A stretch of DNA of 50,827 bases, from assembly GCA_035761505.1 (NCBI GenBank), contig DASTQX010000577.1, forward strand, positions 1-50,827, read 5' to 3'. Positions within the stretch are counted from its first letter, which is position 1; each line of letters begins with the position of its first letter. Shown here in pieces: positions 38,587 to 46,288 of this stretch. A program made the translations under genes and the position numbers. The notes under the pieces are model-generated. The model was not told the DNA's origin. It was given only the letters and a program-made list of their open reading frames with translations, and did not search any database. The DNA is from JAIVJM01 sp035761505. Lineage in GTDB: Bacteria > Acidobacteriota > Blastocatellia > Pyrinomonadales > Pyrinomonadaceae.

Positions 38587-39708
38587 CTATGAGTGTTGTG
38601 CGCGGAAATAACGTTCGTGCGCGCGTTTGGCCCAGCCCCAGAAGCGACCGTGGCCGACCCGCTTGTCGCCCTCCTCCCAAAGCTTCTTGTGGAGGAAGGT
38701 GGTGTCGCCGCCGCCCTCGTCCACGACGAGCGTGAGTTCGTGGTTGTAGTGGGCGGACGGGGTGCGGCCTTCGATTTCGGCGACGAGGTTTTCGGCGGCG
38801 ACCTCGGCCTGCCGGACGGCCATGTGGCCGAGCTTCGGGCCGGAGAAATAGACGGCATCGCCGACGGCGTACAATCCTTCGACCCCAAGCGCGCGCATCG
38901 TGTCGTCCACGCGGACGTAGCCCTCGTCGTTCGTGAGCCCGGTCGAGGCGAGCGCGCTCATCCCCTCGAACGGCGGGACGAGCATCAGGAGGTCGTACTC
39001 GACCTCGCGCCCGTCGCGCGCGACGACCGCTTCGGCTGTCACCTCGGCGATGGGGAAGTCCGGGAGAGTCTCGATGTGGTGCGCTTCGAGCGCGGGGCGG
39101 AGCGCGCGCGCGAGGTCTGCGCCGCCCGGCTGCGCGCTCGGCTGTTCGGGACTGATGATGGTGATGCGTGCCCGGTCGCCGCGCTCCGCGAGTTGACGCG
39201 CGAGGGCGAAGGCCGTCTCGTAAACCGGCACGTCGAGGCGCGCGCCGGGGCACGAGCCGATGACGGCGTGACCGCTACGGAAACTGCGCGCGGCCTCGCC
39301 GAACTTCCCCGCCGCGCCGACGCCGAGCAGGTGGTGCGCATGCTCGAAGAAGCCCTTCACGCGCTCGGTGGCGAGCCGCCGTCCGAGCGCGTAGATGAGA
39401 TAGTCGTATTTGATGTCGCCGACGATGTCTCCGCCGTGGAGCGTCGCCTTGCGGGCGCGGGGGTCAACGCGCGAGACTTCGGCCTCGACGAAGCGGACGC
39501 GGCGCGCGAGCATCGCGTCGAGCAGGTCGTAGGAGATGTCGTCGGCGTCGCACTTGCCGAAGGCGAGGCGGACGAGCGCCGGATAAAACGTGAAGCGGCG
39601 GCTCCGCGAGACGAGCGTAATCTGGTGCTCCGGGCCGAGCGACTTCGCCAGCCGCTCCGCCGCCACCACGCCGCCGAACCCGCCGCCGAGGATGAGAACA
39701 TTTGCCAT
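38587..39708 (-). CDS. FAD-dependent pyridine nucleotide / sulfide:quinone-type oxidoreductase
   Basis: The 373-residue protein starts MANVLILGGGFGGVVAAERLAK (FAD Rossmann motif) and has GLYAVGDAVYF before the C-terminal part, as in type II NADH dehydrogenases and sulfide:quinone reductases. Two Cys stand at GKCDADD and GSCPGAR; the three-Cys set of true SQR is not complete. The C-terminal segment (KKLWEEGDKRVGHGRFWGW) is amphipathic and may attach to the membrane. It could feed electrons to quinone. It lies between the single Usp and the split-barrel genes. Family firm, donor unknown. Confidence 0.78.
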   Translation of the reverse strand: MANVLILGGGFGGVVAAERLAKSLGPEHQITLVSRSRRFTFYPALVRLAFGKCDADDISYDLLDAMLARRVRFVEAEVSRVDPRARKATLHGGDIVGDIKYDYLIYALGRRLATERVKGFFEHAHHLLGVGAAGKFGEAARSFRSGHAVIGSCPGARLDVPVYETAFALARQLAERGDRARITIISPEQPSAQPGGADLARALRPALEAHHIETLPDFPIAEVTAEAVVARDGREVEYDLLMLVPPFEGMSALASTGLTNDEGYVRVDDTMRALGVEGLYAVGDAVYFSGPKLGHMAVRQAEVAAENLVAEIEGRTPSAHYNHELTLVVDEGGGDTTFLHKKLWEEGDKRVGHGRFWGWAKRAHERYFRAQHS

Positions 39709-39719
39709 AAGAAACCCCG

Positions 39720-39771
39720 GTGACGGGTGACGAGTTAAAAGCCGTCTTGCTCGTCACCCGTCACTCGTCAC
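39720..39771. repeat. Heptamer-built palindrome after the single Usp gene
   Basis: GTGACGG-GTGACGA (39720-39734) pairs with the inverse CTCGTCACCCGTCACTCGTCAC (39750-39771). The loop holds AAAAGCCGT. The Usp gene's last codons (Ser-Asp-Glu) and TGA stop belong to the right arm. Confidence 0.88.
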
Positions 39772-40222
39772 TTTTAGTTTTGCAGCGCACGATCAAGACC
39801 GAGCAGCGAGCGTGGGCGGCGACGGCCTGCGAGACCGAGCCGAGGAGCATCCGCTCCCAAGACTTGTAGCCGTGCGAGCCGACGACGATTAAGTCCGCGC
39901 CCCACTCTTCGGCGACCTCGACGATGGTGCGCTTGGCCGAGCCGGTGAGCACGCCGGTCGAGACTTGGAGCGGCGCGCGCGGCTCGACGCGAAGCCTCTC
40001 GGCGGCTCGCTCGACCGCCGCGCGGGCCTGCTCGCGGAGCGCCTTCTCGGCCTCCTCGAAATAGCCGACGGCCTCCATGTAAGGCTCGGCGATGAGCGGC
40101 GCGGGCGGCTCGACGACCGACAGGACGCGTACCTGCGTGTCCGGCGGCCACGGCCTGCGGGCGACCTCGCTCAGCGCCGTCTCGCTGCACGGCGAACCGT
40201 CCATCGCTAGAAGAACTTTCAT
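39761..40222 (-). CDS. Universal stress protein (single UspA domain)
   Basis: The 153-residue protein starts MKVLLAMDGSPCSETALSEVA and has the ATP signature VVGSHGYKSWERMLLGSVSQA. AGG-rich GGAGGTG precedes ATG 40222 by 5 bases. It is the first gene after a sigma-54-type promoter and probably leads the cluster running down to the alcohol dehydrogenase. Its C-terminal SDE and stop codon come from a heptamer repeat. Confident. Confidence 0.9.
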   Translation of the reverse strand: MKVLLAMDGSPCSETALSEVARRPWPPDTQVRVLSVVEPPAPLIAEPYMEAVGYFEEAEKALREQARAAVERAAERLRVEPRAPLQVSTGVLTGSAKRTIVEVAEEWGADLIVVGSHGYKSWERMLLGSVSQAVAAHARCSVLIVRCKTKSDE

Positions 40223-40530
40223 CTTACACCTCCGCGAAAACTCTCCCCAAAAAATCGGCGAGGAGCGCCCGCGCCGTGCGGCGTCAACACCTGTCCGATG
40301 CTCATTGGCCCCGCGGCTGCGAGCGCCCTCTTCAGACCACGCCCACGATAACTGCACGGGCCGTGCCAACCTCTATCGCCGCAATTTCCGGCGTGATTTG
40401 CGAAACGACGGGGCAGCGCGCGTGGGTGCTTTTCCGCTGCCGCGCGCACAATTCCCCAGAGGCGACGGACTTGGAAGCGGCGCGGAAATTCCCCGTCAGA
40501 GGGCTGCGGGATGATTTTCCTAACGGCTTC
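40223..40530 (-). other. Upstream region of the stress cluster
   Basis: 308 bp without a gene. It holds the sigma-54-type promoter at 40353-40369. Upstream of it (40410-40470) lie GC-rich near-inverted sequences (GGCAGCGCGCG and CTGCCGCGCGC) that might be activator sites. I see no clear terminator for the kinase gene upstream. Confidence 0.45.
40353..40369 (-). promoter_or_regulatory. Sigma-54 promoter of the universal stress protein cluster
   Basis: The minus strand reads TTGGCACGGCCCGTGCA. It matches TGGCAC-N5-TTGC with one mismatch (GTGC) and has the obligatory GG-N10-GC spacing. Predicted start near 40342, about 120 bases before the Usp ATG. The adjacent genes encode an NtrC-type activator and a histidine kinase. 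Confidence 0.68.
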
Positions 40531-42495
40531 TTACTTCGCTTCGGGGCCGTGGAGGAGTTCGGCGAGCGTCTTGAGGAGTTTTTCGGCGGTGAAGGGTTTG
40601 GGCAGAAAGATTTGCGCGCCCGCGCTCGCGGCCTCGGCGGCCTTGTCGCCCGCGCCGAGGCCGCTGGCGGCGATGACGCGGACGCGCGGGTTCATCTTCA
40701 CCAGCGCGCGGATGGTGGCGGGGCCGTCCATGAAGGGCATCATCATGTCGGTGAGCACGGCGGCGACCTCCTCGCGGTGCTGCGCGTAGAGCGCGACGGC
40801 CTCCGTCCCGTCGGCGGCCACGAGCACGCGGTAGTTGAAGGCTTCGAGCGTGCCTTTCGTGATCTGCCGGATGGCCTCCTCGTCGTCCACGACGAGGACG
40901 AGTTCGCCGCGCCCGGCGGGCAGGTCGAGCCGCTTGCGCTCCGACGCCGTGGCTGGCCCCTCGATGGCCGGGAGATAGATCGTAAAGCGCGTGCCCTTGT
41001 GCGGCTCGCTATAGACGTTGATGAAGCCGCCGTGGCTGCGGACGATGGTGAGCGCCGTCGAGAGGCCGAGCCCCGTCCCCTTCCCGACATCCTTCGTCGT
41101 GAAGAAGGGCTCGAAGACGCGCGAGAGGACATCGGGCGACATCCCCTCGCCGGTATCGGCGACCGAGACGGCGACGAAGCGGCCCGGCTCGGCATCAATG
41201 TGCATCCGCGCGAAGTTCTCGTCGAGCGTCGTGTTCTCGGCGCGGAGCGTCAGTTCGCCGCCGCGCGGCATGGCGTCGCGCGCGTTGACGCAGAGGTTCA
41301 TCAAGACTTGATGAACCTGCGTCGCGTCCGCCGAGACCGTCCAGAGGTCTGGGGCCACGTCGAAGACGATCTCGATGGACTTCGGCAGAGTGTCTTTGAG
41401 AATCTTGACGACCTCTTTGACGAGGTGCTTCGGCTGCAAGGCGACGCGCTCGCCTTCGACGCCGCGCGCGAACGACAAGACCTGCTTGACCATGTCCGCG
41501 CCGCGCTCGGCGTTCGCCTGAAGCATCTCCAACCACTGAAGGACGCCGGGGTCGTCCGACTTCATCTGAAGCATCTGGACGGCCATCAGAATCGGCGAGA
41601 GGATGTTGTTGAGGTCGTGCGCGATGCCTCCGGCGAGCGTGCCGATGGACTCCATGCGCTGCGCGCGGAGGAGTTGCGCCTCGACCTTCTTGCGCTCGGT
41701 CACGTCGGTGTTGATGACGAGGATGGAGCGGGGCTCGCCACGGTCGTCGCGCAGGAGCGTCCAGCGGCTCTCGGCCCTGATCTCCGCGCCGTCTTTGGTG
41801 CGCTGGCGCAACTCGCCCGTCCACTCGTCGCGCTCCATCACGGCCCGGAGCCCCGCCGCGAACTGCTCGGCGTTCAGCTCGTTCAAGAGTTGCAGCTCGC
41901 GCGCCGTGCGGCCCACGGCCTCTTCCGTCGTCCAGCCGTACAGACGCTCGGCCCCTTTGTTCCAGTAGAGGATTTTGTTGTCGCGCGCGTCGCGGACGAT
42001 GATGGCGTCCTGCGCCTTATCCAAGAGCGCGGCCTGCTCGCCGATGCGCTCTTCGGCGCGCTTGCGCTCGGTGATGTCGTAGCGGATGGCGACGTACTGG
42101 TAGGGCTTCCCTTCGGCGTTGAGGAACGGGACGATGGTCGTGTCCACCCAGTAGATCGAGCCGTCTTTGGCGCGGTTGCGTATCTCGCCGCGCCAGACTT
42201 CGCCCGAAGCGATGGTCGTCCAGAGGTTGCGGATGAACTCCTTCGGGTGATAGGCCGAGTTGATGAGGCGGTGATCCTGACCTAAGAGTTCCTCGCGCGA
42301 GTACTTCGAGATTTGGCAGAACTTGTCGTTAACGTAGTTGATGACGCCGCGCTGGTCGGTGATGGCGACGATGGCCGACTCGTCGAGCGCGAATTTCAAG
42401 TCGGCCAGCTCCTTGAGCGAGCGCTTCAAAGCCTCCTCGGCGTCGAAGTGGCGCTCGCCCGCGTGCGGCGTCTCGTGCAGGGTGCTTTCGCTCAT
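40531..42495 (-). CDS. PAS-PAS hybrid histidine kinase with C-terminal receiver
   Basis: The 654-residue soluble protein has two PAS domains (about residues 30-150: IVAITDQRGVINYVNDKF; 160-280: ILYWNKGAERLYGWTTEEA), each ending in a DITERK-type PAC motif. Then come a HisKA domain (GTLAGGIAHDLNNILSPI, with the phospho-His), an HATPase (LMNLCVNARDAMP, DTGEGMS, GKGTGLGLSTALTIV) and a receiver (VLTDMMMPFMDG, with the acceptor Asp). No transmembrane segment, so it senses a cytoplasmic signal. It follows the NtrC-type gene by 16 bases and is its likely partner. No good ribosome site, which suggests translational coupling. Confidence 0.88.
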   Translation of the reverse strand: MSESTLHETPHAGERHFDAEEALKRSLKELADLKFALDESAIVAITDQRGVINYVNDKFCQISKYSREELLGQDHRLINSAYHPKEFIRNLWTTIASGEVWRGEIRNRAKDGSIYWVDTTIVPFLNAEGKPYQYVAIRYDITERKRAEERIGEQAALLDKAQDAIIVRDARDNKILYWNKGAERLYGWTTEEAVGRTARELQLLNELNAEQFAAGLRAVMERDEWTGELRQRTKDGAEIRAESRWTLLRDDRGEPRSILVINTDVTERKKVEAQLLRAQRMESIGTLAGGIAHDLNNILSPILMAVQMLQMKSDDPGVLQWLEMLQANAERGADMVKQVLSFARGVEGERVALQPKHLVKEVVKILKDTLPKSIEIVFDVAPDLWTVSADATQVHQVLMNLCVNARDAMPRGGELTLRAENTTLDENFARMHIDAEPGRFVAVSVADTGEGMSPDVLSRVFEPFFTTKDVGKGTGLGLSTALTIVRSHGGFINVYSEPHKGTRFTIYLPAIEGPATASERKRLDLPAGRGELVLVVDDEEAIRQITKGTLEAFNYRVLVAADGTEAVALYAQHREEVAAVLTDMMMPFMDGPATIRALVKMNPRVRVIAASGLGAGDKAAEAASAGAQIFLPKPFTAEKLLKTLAELLHGPEAK

Positions 42496-42511
42496 CGGGG
42501 GTTCAAGACTT

Positions 42512-43954
42512 TCAAGGGGCTGCCTCGGTCGCGGCGCGTTCGCCGGTCGCCGCCGCCGCGCTGTCGAGCTTCTTGAGACGGTAGCGCAACTGGTCGCGCG
42601 AGATGCGCAGGAGTTCGGCGGCGCGCGTCTGGTTGCCGCCGCTACGTTCGACCGCCTGACGGACGAGCGAGTCCTCGACCTCTTCGAGCGAGACGCCTTC
42701 GGGCGGGAGGCCGAAGCGGTGGCCCGTCGCGGTGGTCGAGCCCACGGGCGCGGCATGCTCAGTCCGGCCCGTCAGGTCGCGCGGCAGGTATTCGACGGTC
42801 ACGAGGTCTTCGTCTTCGAGGATGAGCGCGCGCTCGATGACGTTGCGTAGCTCGCGGACGTTGCCCGGCCACGCGTAGTGCAAAAATATCTCGCGCACCT
42901 CCGGCGAGAGGCCGCGAATCTTCCGCTTGAGCCGGAGGCGCTCGCCGAAGGTGTTGACGTAGTGCTCGGCCAGAAGCAGCGCGTCGTCGCCGCGCTCGCG
43001 CAAAGGCGGGATGTCAATCTGGATGACCGAGAGACGGTAATAAAGATCAACGCGGAAGCGGCCCGCCTCGCCCTCCGACTTGAGGTCGCGGTTCGACGCG
43101 GCGACGACGCGCACGTCCAGGGGGATGTCCTTCAACCCGCCGACCCGACGGAACGTGCCCTCTTCGAGCACGCGCAGAAGCTTCGCCTGCAAGCCCAACT
43201 CAAGCTCGCCGATCTCGTCGAGAAAGAGCGTCCCGCCCTCGGCCTGCTCGAAGAGTCCTTCCTTGCGCGCCTTCGCGTCGGTGAAGGCTCCCTTCTCGTA
43301 GCCGAAGAGTTCCGACTCGATCAAGGTCGAGGGGATGGCCGCGCAGTTGATGGCGACGAACGGCGCTTCGGCGCGGCGCGAGCCGTAGTGGATGGCCTTC
43401 GCCACGAGGTCTTTGCCCGTCCCCGACTCGCCCTGCAACAAAACGCTTGAGGCTTCCGACTCGGCCACCTTGCGCGCGAGCGAGAGCATCCTTTTGACCG
43501 CCGGGCTCTCGCCGATAATCTGTTCAAAACTGAACTGCCGCGCGCGCTCGCGCCTGACTTGCGTGACCTCGCGGCGGAGGCGGCTCGCCTCGATGCCGTT
43601 GCGGATAGTGACGCGCAGTTCTTCGAGATTCAAGGGCTTGCCGATGAAGTCGTAAGCGCCGCCGCGCAGCGCCGCAATCGTGTTCTGGATGTGGACGTTG
43701 CCGGTAATCATGATGACGACCGCTTCGGGCTGGCGGCTCTTAATCTCGCGCAGCACGTCGAGGCCGGAGCCGTCGGGCAGGTCTATGTCGAGCAGCGCGG
43801 CCTGCGGCTCCTCGGCCTCGAAGGTCGAGACACCGGCGGCGACCGTCCCCGCTTCGACCGGCTCGTAGCCCCAACTGCGCAGCGCCTCGCAGAGCGCCCA
43901 GCGGATCGCGTGGTCGTCGTCAACGATCAGAATCTTCTCTTTGCTCGCTTTCAG
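42512..43954 (-). CDS. NtrC-type sigma-54 response regulator, probable CTG start
   Basis: The 480-residue protein has a receiver domain (ILIVDDDHAIRWALCEALRSWGYE, acceptor Asp in AALLDIDLPDGSG), an AAA+ domain with Walker A GESGTGKD and Walker B GTLFLDEIGE, and a Fis-type HTH (SGGNQTRAAELLRISRDQLRYRLKKL). The sigma-54 contact loop reads GAFTDA, not GAFTGA. The receiver starts five codons after a CTG that follows AGGAGG by 5 bases. A TATAAT on the minus strand (44000-44005) puts transcription start near 43993, which excludes the only upstream ATG (44092). I therefore place the start at CTG 43954. Likely activator of the two sigma-54 promoters in the window. Confidence 0.85.
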   Translation of the reverse strand: MKASKEKILIVDDDHAIRWALCEALRSWGYEPVEAGTVAAGVSTFEAEEPQAALLDIDLPDGSGLDVLREIKSRQPEAVVIMITGNVHIQNTIAALRGGAYDFIGKPLNLEELRVTIRNGIEASRLRREVTQVRRERARQFSFEQIIGESPAVKRMLSLARKVAESEASSVLLQGESGTGKDLVAKAIHYGSRRAEAPFVAINCAAIPSTLIESELFGYEKGAFTDAKARKEGLFEQAEGGTLFLDEIGELELGLQAKLLRVLEEGTFRRVGGLKDIPLDVRVVAASNRDLKSEGEAGRFRVDLYYRLSVIQIDIPPLRERGDDALLLAEHYVNTFGERLRLKRKIRGLSPEVREIFLHYAWPGNVRELRNVIERALILEDEDLVTVEYLPRDLTGRTEHAAPVGSTTATGHRFGLPPEGVSLEEVEDSLVRQAVERSGGNQTRAAELLRISRDQLRYRLKKLDSAAAATGERAATEAAP

Positions 43955-43999
43955 TGTGGCCTCCTGAAGAGCTAAAAGGGCTGGACGGATTGCGGGACG

Positions 44000-44029
44000 A
44001 TTATAGTTGACGCGGAGGCGTAGGCGAAA
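44000..44029 (-). promoter_or_regulatory. Sigma-70 promoter of the NtrC-type regulator
   Basis: Minus strand has a consensus -10 TATAAT (44000-44005) and a weak -35 TTTCGC (44024-44029) 18 bp away. The predicted start leaves about 40 bases of leader to the CTG start at 43954. Confidence 0.5.
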
Positions 44030-44051
44030 GACTGACGCCGACGCGCGGGAC

Positions 44052-44088
44052 AAAAGGAAGCGGGCAGGGACTAGCCCCGCCCGCTTCC
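44052..44088 (-). terminator. Rho-independent terminator of the nrfHA operon
   Basis: Stem GGAAGCGGGC / GCCCGCTTCC extended by GGG/CCC after one mismatch, followed on the minus strand by TTTT (44052-44055). It lies 54 bases after the nrfA stop. Confidence 0.85.
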
Positions 44089-44141
44089 TCAATCGTCTTC
44101 AAACTCCCTCAAGCTCCGGCCTTAATCGCTTTCCTCTTAAC

Positions 44142-45662
44142 CTATCTTCCGAACGCGGTTCGGAGGAACGAAGCCCTCGGCGTCTGGTGCGCGGGCGCGG
44201 CTTGGATGCCGCCGCGCAGGGCCACTTGTCCCATGCGCGAGAAGTTGATTGACTCGCCGAGGATGCGGACGGCCTCCTGCCCGGCGTGGAAGCCGGTCGA
44301 GTTCTCGGCCTCGACGAAGTCAAGATAGAACTGCGCCTTGCGCTGGAAGTCTCGCGCGGGTTGCAGCTCCGCGTCGGTGCGTCCCGCGTCGCGCGCCGCC
44401 TTGATGTCCGCAATCAACTGGACGAGCGCGTCCATCGCAAGGTTACGCATCTGGAAGGTGCGCCCCTGAATCGTCTCGACGCGGAGGCGCAGCTCTCCTT
44501 CGGGCCACTTGTGACAGGTCTGGCACGCGTTGTTGACGTTCAAGAGCGGCGAGCGGACGTGATGGTCGCTGATCTTCAGAGCGCCCTGCCGGACGTAGGG
44601 CATGTGACAGTCGGCGCACGCGACGCCGGAGCGCGCGTGGATGCCCTGCGACCACATCTCGAACTCCGGGTGCTGCGCCTTCAAGACGGGCGCGCCCGAC
44701 TCCTTGTGCTCCCAGTCCTTGTGCCCCACCTCGTCGTAGTAGGCCGTAATCTGCTCGACCTTCAAGCCCTTGAACCAAGGATAAGTGAGACGCTTCTCCG
44801 GCCCCTTGAAGTAGTACTCGACGTGACACTGGCCGCAGACGAAGGCCCGCATCTCCTGCCGGGTCGCCTGCGCGTTCACGTCGTAGAGCCCCTCACGCCC
44901 CGACGCGCGCCAGCGCTCGACGCTCGGCAGGTGCGGGACGGGTTCTTCGGAGGAGGCGAGCGCGCGGATGCCCTCGATGAAGCCGGGGCGCGTGACGCGC
45001 AACTGCATCGTCTGCGAGTCGTGACAGTCAATGCAGGTGACGGGGTGCGAGACGTTCTTGCGCGCCTCCATGAAGGGCATCTTGTTGAAGACCTCGAAGC
45101 CCTTGATGAGGTCGCCGCCGCCCGCCTTCTTGTAGGGGACATAGACCGAGGCGTGGCAGTGGATGCAGGTGCCGGGCTGCGGCGTGGCCTGCTGGCGCTC
45201 GGTATAGACCTGATCGGTGAGCATGTAGGCGTGGCCGCGCTCCTCTCGGAAGTCGCGCGAGAAGGCGTAGCCCGCCCACATGACTTTGAGGCGCGGGTCT
45301 TCTTCGAGGCGCGACTGGGCGACAATCGAGCGCGGGTCGGCCTCGGTCGGCGTGCGCGGCTCGGCCTCGCTCCCGCCGTAGCGCGTCCGCACCTGATCCA
45401 CCGTCCGCTTGTAGCCGTCGTACTGCTGCGGGAAATTCTTGCCCCAGATTTCCGGGTCTTCCGTCTCGTCCGTCAATTCGACGACGCGGTAGAAGGGGTT
45501 TCGGGCCTCCTGCTTGCGCTCCATGATGTTGACCAGCAGCGCCACGCCCCCGACCGCCGCGAGCGCCGCGAGCACCGCCGCGAGCGCGATGAACTTGAAC
45601 ATCCCGCGCCGCCGCTTCGACGGCGACTGAGTTTCGGCCCCTTCGTTTTCCTTCTCAGCCAT
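44142..45662 (-). CDS. nrfA: Ammonia-forming cytochrome c nitrite reductase NrfA (CXXCH-type active-site heme)
   Basis: The 506-residue periplasmic pentaheme enzyme reduces nitrite to ammonium with six electrons. It has an N-terminal membrane anchor or signal (FIALAAVLAALAAVGGVALLV) and five heme sites: CIHCH, CIDCH, CGQCH, CADCH, CQTCH. The first, active-site heme has His where most NrfA have Lys (CXXCK); this variant is known from some bacteria such as Campylobacter. VCGQCHVEYYF carries the conserved Tyr near the calcium site, and GVACADCHMPY the usual fourth site. Upstream nrfH supplies electrons from quinol. Confident. Confidence 0.93.
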   Translation of the reverse strand: MAEKENEGAETQSPSKRRRGMFKFIALAAVLAALAAVGGVALLVNIMERKQEARNPFYRVVELTDETEDPEIWGKNFPQQYDGYKRTVDQVRTRYGGSEAEPRTPTEADPRSIVAQSRLEEDPRLKVMWAGYAFSRDFREERGHAYMLTDQVYTERQQATPQPGTCIHCHASVYVPYKKAGGGDLIKGFEVFNKMPFMEARKNVSHPVTCIDCHDSQTMQLRVTRPGFIEGIRALASSEEPVPHLPSVERWRASGREGLYDVNAQATRQEMRAFVCGQCHVEYYFKGPEKRLTYPWFKGLKVEQITAYYDEVGHKDWEHKESGAPVLKAQHPEFEMWSQGIHARSGVACADCHMPYVRQGALKISDHHVRSPLLNVNNACQTCHKWPEGELRLRVETIQGRTFQMRNLAMDALVQLIADIKAARDAGRTDAELQPARDFQRKAQFYLDFVEAENSTGFHAGQEAVRILGESINFSRMGQVALRGGIQAAPAHQTPRASFLRTAFGR

Positions 45663-45715
45663 CTCTCTATCAGCCCTTCAAAGTCTCGCCGGGCTCTCGT
45701 CGGCCCGGCTCAGGT

Positions 45716-46273
45716 TCAGTGCATGTGCCCGACGTTGCGGTGGCAGCGAATGCAGGAGAGAGCGCCTTCGCCGCCCGGCGCGTCGCCGCCCGCGTGCGCG
45801 TCAATGGCGCTCGTCACCGGCTGGTGGCACTTGCGGCAAGCCTCTTCGGCAACGCGCCGGTTGCGCTCGGTGATGCGAATCGGCTCGTGGAAGGTGTCGG
45901 TCGTGAAGTAGTAGGAGTGCCAGAAGCCGTTCGACGCCTTCGTGTAGTACTTGCCGACGAAGCCGGGCGGCGTGTGACAGTCGTTGCACACCGCGACCGA
46001 GCGGTGCGAGGACTTGAGCCAGCCCGAATACTGCTCCTCCATGACGTGGCAGTTGGCGCACGCGCCGGGGTCGTTCGTGAGGTAGGAATAACCCTTCGCG
46101 TAGATGAAGGTGTAGCCGCCGATGCCGATGGCCGCGCCGAGCGCGACGCCGAGCGCGATGCCCTGCAACGTCGGCACGCTCAGAAGTTTTCGCCGCCAAC
46201 CGCCGCGCTCCGCAGGCAAGGCTCCGCCCGCACCCGACGTTTCGTCTCTCCCGCTCGACGATTGTTCCTTCAC
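45716..46273 (-). CDS. nrfH: NrfH tetraheme quinol dehydrogenase
   Basis: The 185-residue protein has one transmembrane helix (GIALGVALGAAIGIGGYTFIY) and four heme sites: CANCH (followed by VM, the Met near heme 1), CNDCH, CRKCH, CIRCH. It oxidises menaquinol and passes electrons to NrfA. The start is a GTG (46273) 15 bases after the GCS2-CBS stop. A -10-like TATAGT only 9 bases before it would make a near-leaderless message, or the gene is read from upstream. A TTAAATTTAA palindrome lies at 46306-46315. Confident. Confidence 0.92.
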   Translation of the reverse strand: MKEQSSSGRDETSGAGGALPAERGGWRRKLLSVPTLQGIALGVALGAAIGIGGYTFIYAKGYSYLTNDPGACANCHVMEEQYSGWLKSSHRSVAVCNDCHTPPGFVGKYYTKASNGFWHSYYFTTDTFHEPIRITERNRRVAEEACRKCHQPVTSAIDAHAGGDAPGGEGALSCIRCHRNVGHMH

Positions 46274-46288
46274 GTTCCGGCCACTATA

